This document shows, piece after piece, positions 59,816-64,000 of a stretch of DNA of 64,000 nt (positions within the stretch are counted from its first letter, which is position 1; the number at the start of each line of letters is the position of its first letter). The stretch is taken from contig JABWDB010000004.1 of assembly GCA_019614645.1 (NCBI GenBank), positions 3,472,001 through 3,536,000 of the forward strand, written 5' to 3'. A model generated the notes under the pieces. That model worked only from the letters and a program-made list of their open reading frames with translations, searched no databases and had not been told where the DNA came from. Source of the stretch: Stratiolaelaps scimitus. Its lineage: Eukaryota; Arthropoda; Arachnida; Mesostigmata; Laelapidae. Both the position numbers and the translations under genes were made by a program.

Positions 59816-60139
59816 GTCGCTCCTAAGTGCACATTAGGTATTATTGAGATCACGCTATGCGTTCAACAAACAATTTACATATCGGACCGGGTGACTGTGT
59901 TGGCCAAGCGTCGAGTGAAAGAGTACGCGGTGGTTGGCTGCACTCAGGAGTATTGCTGCACAAGAAGGCCGCAGATGGTTCATAGCCGAGCTTGGCTGGC
60001 AAACACGTATTTTTGGTCAACTCTGTTTACGTTTTTCTTTCTATCTCTCGCTCACGCGATGGTGACAATTCGCAGCGCAAAAGCGCACATTCGATGTGAT
60101 TATGCGTGCTTTTTCAAGCAAAGCTTTCGAAGTATAGCT

Positions 60140-61047
60140 CAGTGCTATAATCAACGGATGCCGTATGACCGTTGTGATTGCAGGCGAGCTTCAACGCGGA
60201 GAAAACCAGCAACCCCGGGTGTGGTTGCCGTTTTCGAGCCAAGAGAGCCGAAAGATCCGTGCCACTGTTCCCGGAGCTCCGCCGGGTATCCCCAGGCACC
60301 GGCGTGGTGATGCGTCGACAGCCGCAACTGCTATGCGCTGCCCGATAGGATAACCCAATTAGCGATATCTTCTTCTGACATCGTCTGACGGTACCGGCAC
60401 CCCTTTTTGTCGTTCTGTCTCCCAAAACCCACGCAGCCTTGTGGTCCCCAGCCCGGCCGCGAGTCGTCGAGCAGCTTCAAGCGAGCGACAACCCAATCGA
60501 AGCGCGTACTCCACGTGACCTTCCATGAGCGTGCTATTCCTGGCTGTTGCGTCTGGGCGACTTCGGCGGCGGCGGCGGCGGTGGTCTTGCCGTACTAACA
60601 GTTGACGCTACGTTCAGAAAATGCGATTTCGGTCTATAACTCTACCCTCGCTAGGTGGCGCATAGCCACTGAAGGTAGAACACGAAACTCGACGCTAACG
60701 GACGATGTTGACGTATACCTTCGATATAAAAATGAGATAGGCCGTTGTTTTTGCTATTAATGATGCCAACAATGTCTACGGCGACGACACGCGCCATAAC
60801 CTTCTCCCGTCTCAGCCTATTTAGCCTATAAAGGAGCTCTATCATGGTGGAGTTGGTTCCACCTTTTCGAGTCAGTCAGTAGCGCCCTCTAGAAGACCAA
60901 GAGGGTCCTGTTACGCAATATCTGCTTTGGGGCTTCGTTTGTCGGTGTGTGCTTCGGCGACGCTGGCTACTGTGACGTGGCGGTGATAAATCGAACTCCA
61001 TCGAGGATGAGAATTCTGCAGTGCCCACTCGTGGATGTCTATGCGCC
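60140..61047. promoter_or_regulatory. GC-rich block between head-to-head genes
   Basis: CpG-rich sequence with a GGC tract (60564-60584), between the minus-strand signal-peptide gene (start about 59.78 kb) and the plus-strand candidate gene (61048). The 233-codon plus frame at 59609-60310 runs through the leader and promoter and is probably chance. Confidence 0.3.
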
Positions 61048-63335
61048 ATGGTAAATTGGGAACCATCACCGTTGCTGTTCTCGTCGCTTCGTGACGTTCC
61101 CTGTGGCGGTCACAATTTACCGTTCGTGCTGCTGACACGAGGTTCGATTAGGCCTACAGGTCGTGCGGGCGTTCAGCGTGCACGTCATTGTGAATGCTTC
61201 ATTGTTGCTTCTCGCAGCCTGTTGAACATCTACGAACGTAAGCTATCAATTGTCATCTGCTACGGATACAAGAACAGGGATATCGTTTGTTTGATTTTGA
61301 CTACTGTGTACTGAACTGTGAGAATTGGTCGTATTGCATCTCTGAGACTACATTCGAGTGGCTCTAATGGGGTAGCAGATATAGCGTTTGTAACAGGCCA
61401 CAGTAATATATGTATGATATATAAGTATTATATCTAATATAACTTGTGTTGGAACTGTTTGTCAGGTGAATATATCAATAAGACATTTAACCTTTTTAAC
61501 CTGAACTACCCCTAGGAAGTAAACATCTTATTAGAGGTATATGCAATGCCGAAAGCGGTACCGTGGACGTTAAATCTTGGCTGTGGATCAGTCCGGAAAA
61601 TTTATAAAGGTGTACTATTCATACCCAGGTGATTAAATTAATTTAGGTGAGTCTCCCAGGTGCACTTCCCTTGTGTAGATTAAAATGACTCGTCTCCGCA
61701 AAATCTCGTGTTCGCTCGACCTTACCCTACAGTTTACCATTTACGGCTACAACAATGATCACTACTACAAGGGCTCATAAGATGGCGGCAGATTACTCTA
61801 GCACAGCCAACTAGGATCAGGGAAGTGTTTTTAAACGCATACAACAGTTGAATGCTGGTCATGATGGGCCGTTATTTTCTGTCTTGGAAAAGGTCGTTTC
61901 CTTCTTGTCACACAATAGTGCAAGTGCCTCGTAATAAGTTCTGGAAAGACCTACTACAGGAAGCTGCGCCTGTTGGATCGGGCATGAAAGGTCACTTTGC
62001 GCCGTCCGCGGTAGAACTTAATTCAAATTTCCGCTGACGTGCTGAACTCATATGCAATCAAAAGGAAGTCCGCTGTGCTGAACAAGCTTGTCGTTCAAGT
62101 CTACTTTAGGAGGTCGAGTTCGATCAACGTACGAGAGATAACTATTGCTATCAACCGGTCTAGAAATGTGTACCTGAAGAATGAGAAAGCATTGTGCTCG
62201 CTTCGAGATGTTGTTGTACGTTACGAGAAGCATAAACAGTATATGATAGTGGAATAGGCATTATGGAGCCTGTGCATACCCGATGCTCATATACGGTAAC
62301 GCTGGATAAAGCTCTATCGTTCATTTTTTATAATAATAGGCATTCATAGGGCCGAATTTTCAGTGTCACTGAGCTTTATCTTTCGGCTCAGCTATACAAA
62401 TCGCAGCATTGGAGTTTCTGTTATCGCAGTGTGTATTGGCATTAGAATGGCTCTCTTACTTGGAAGTGTTGCTGAGCGGTTAATTTGGTCTGAACTGGGC
62501 AAATCGTGGCATTGGTTTTTTTCTCTCTCAATAAGAGCTGACACTCAGGGCTTTATACAAGAAAACAACATCAGATCTAACTTGTTGGCTACTTTACAAA
62601 TGAATGTAAGTGGTAGATAGGTTTCATAATTTCACTCTTTGCTATATATAAACAATGGAAATGGTTATCAGATTCATTTCAGTGTAAACTGGGCCAGGCA
62701 TATTGTATTCAACTGTTTAGTTATACGGCAGGGAGGTGGAACAGGTAGACTAACAGTTGAATGAGATGAAAGTCCAGAATTGGGAACGAGAGGTTCTCAG
62801 TTGAGAACATAGTAGCCTTAATGTTGTCATAGTATCTGCTTCAACTCTAATCCTTCTATTTTTCTAGCTATTTTCCTAGTCCATGTTCTCCTAACTGCGA
62901 CTTACTCCTCACCCTACTGAACATGTACCCCTCTAGATTAACAAGTCGATTCGAGGTCTTGAGAAAAACGCTCCCTCTCAAAAAAAAACAGGTTCTCCCC
63001 TTAAAAATAACAGGCTCATATCAGTTAGATATGAATTGTTTTTATTACTTTTATTTGGGATAACAGGAACACTGATTAATGTGCCATACGCTGGTCTATT
63101 ACCGACAAAATATGAACAAAGCATAGTACCTAAACTACCATTCCTGATGATAATAATATGATTTCAGGTTTTTGGCTGTAGTCTACTATGTCGCGCACCT
63201 AACGAAAGCTCGTCTAGAATTGGAGTGTATGTCACATATAGGTTTCGTGCCATAAAAACGCACGTTTGTATATATTCTCTATTTTTTGCTACTTTTCTAT
63301 GTGTTTCCTATTATCTTCGGCAGTTAAGCCGTTAA
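61048..63335 (+). CDS. Candidate three-exon multi-pass membrane protein, unrecognised
   Basis: Exon 1, 61048-61237 (ATG in context CGCCATGG, donor GAAC|GTAAGC, phase 1); exon 2, 62364-62605 (acceptor GAATTTTCAG, donor ATGAAT|GTAAGT, phase 0); exon 3, 63168-63335 (acceptor ATGATTTCAG, stop TAA). All phases agree: 600 bases, 199 residues. Exon 2 has a hydrophobic stretch (IGVSVIAVCIGIRMALLLGS) and exon 3 another (HVCIYSLFFATFLCVSYYL); exon 1 is polar with four Cys. A GC-rich block precedes it. Each link could be chance, and no homolog is recognised. Confidence 0.35.
61535..61608 (+). mobile_element. SINE fragment (3' tail), inside intron 1 of the candidate membrane gene
   Basis: GCAATGCCGAAAGCGGTACCGTGGACGTTAAATCTTGGCTGTGGATCAGTCCGGAAAATTTAT matches the family tail. 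Confidence 0.65.
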
Positions 63336-63336
63336 G

Positions 63337-63337
<1 letters not shown>

Positions 63338-63367
<30 letters not shown>
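63338..63367. repeat. (TA)n microsatellite
   Basis: TA repeat starting just after the stop of the candidate gene's exon 3. Confidence 0.9.
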
Positions 63368-63370
<3 letters not shown>

Positions 63371-63911
63371 TATTAAACAAAAACATATATTTTGACTCGG
63401 TTTTGCCTCAGATGTTAGTCGGGCAGAGAGACCTCATGACCTTTAATCAGAGGAGGATGGAAAAGGCAGAGGAATAAAACGAATCATTAACAAAATATTA
63501 AAAAACAATATTTCACGGTCGACTGTAATCTGAATTCACAGCGTTAACTGCATATTTTCCTATGTGGAAAAAACTGGTGCCTAAACAAGTGAGGCTGTGG
63601 GCCCGCTACTCATAGCTGAGCCGCCGTACACACGGTTATGAAACAACAACCGGTTGAACTTTCTTTCTCAGATACTGGCAGAATGAAAATTTGTGATCTA
63701 TAGAGTGCAGGACACAGATGGTGCAGAGGCGAACCAAACACCGCATGGTGATTCTAAGGAGCGCTACCTACTCGAGCTTGTCTCACCTTGCTAGCCCTCA
63801 GCGCCGGCCTCCCATGTAATACTTTTATAACGAGAAAATAAGCGTAGAGAATGTAGAGAAAGCCACTTTGCTGACCACCCGTTCAACCCTTAATCTTGTT
63901 ACCGCTTTTAG

Positions 63912-64000
63912 CGTTAAGGACAGCTAACGTTCGTTGCTGTACGCTTCCGATACACACTCCGTCGGTGTTTCCGCACTGGGCGTTTTTGGCACCTATAAAT
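63912..64000 (+). other. Possible exon running off the right edge
   Basis: Acceptor-like TTGTTACCGCTTTTAG at 63911 opens one frame (phase 1) of 29 codons to the edge ('LRTANVRCCTLPIHTPSVFP'). The other two frames close at once. Too short to judge. Confidence 0.15.

Noticed and set aside
59609..60310. 233-codon plus-strand frame, the longest in the window
   Set aside because: It lies across the promoter and leader of the minus-strand signal-peptide gene, in GC-rich DNA with few stops, and has no domain, signal peptide or splice support.
1..64000. CRISPR arrays, rRNA or bacterial/phage systems
   Set aside because: No regularly spaced direct repeats, no rRNA motifs and no prokaryotic gene organisation anywhere in the window.

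Overview
The window is eukaryotic and almost certainly animal. The genes have GT-AG introns and short exons, and there are tRNA-derived SINEs, R1/jockey/CR1-like LINE remnants, a decayed BEL/Pao retrotransposon, a Helitron-like element and many (TA)n microsatellites. Nothing looks bacterial: no operons, no Shine-Dalgarno spacing, no rRNA and no CRISPR. The BEL/Pao and R1-like elements and the TATA/initiator promoter architecture point to an arthropod. I cannot name the species. Most long open frames are chance frames, so genes were sought as exon chains with matching splice phases, start codons in good context, signal peptides and known motifs.

Left part (1-17 kb): the first 218 bases on the minus strand are the N-terminal exon of a Mediator subunit 16 (MED16)-like protein that runs off the left edge. 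It is the only gene recognised by family. There follow a Helitron-like element (4.1-4.8 kb), a full SINE (5.66 kb), a small minus-strand signal-peptide gene (6.1 kb), a possible two-exon gene (7.2-7.5 kb) and a three-exon secreted-protein gene (12.3-13.2 kb).

Middle (17-36 kb): a GC-rich promoter-like block (18.0-19.2 kb) leads into a long-intron plus-strand gene for a secreted, Trp-rich, basic protein. Its exons lie at 19.25, 25.5 and 29.95 kb, with a possible alternative last exon at 30.3 kb. On the opposite strand inside its introns lie ankyrin/membrane-like remnants (21.9-22.9 and 26.7-27.0 kb), a small secreted-protein candidate (23.7-24.2 kb) and two LINE fragments. A type II membrane-protein-like exon (33.8 kb) and a splice-flanked exon (34.6 kb) follow another GC-rich block.

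Right part (36-64 kb): 36-53 kb is gene-poor, with microsatellites, SINE pieces and GC-rich blocks at 40.4-41.6 and 42.7-43.3 kb. From 53.7 to 57.0 kb lies a nested transposon: a defective BEL/Pao element cut by an R1-like LINE (14-bp target duplication) and by a ~180-bp short retroposon (8-bp duplication). A minus-strand gene with a clear TATA box and signal-peptide exon (59.4-59.8 kb) sits head-to-head with a candidate three-exon membrane-protein gene (61.0-63.3 kb, plus).

Apart from the transposons and MED16, no biochemical function can be given. The recurring theme is small, lineage-specific secreted or membrane proteins.
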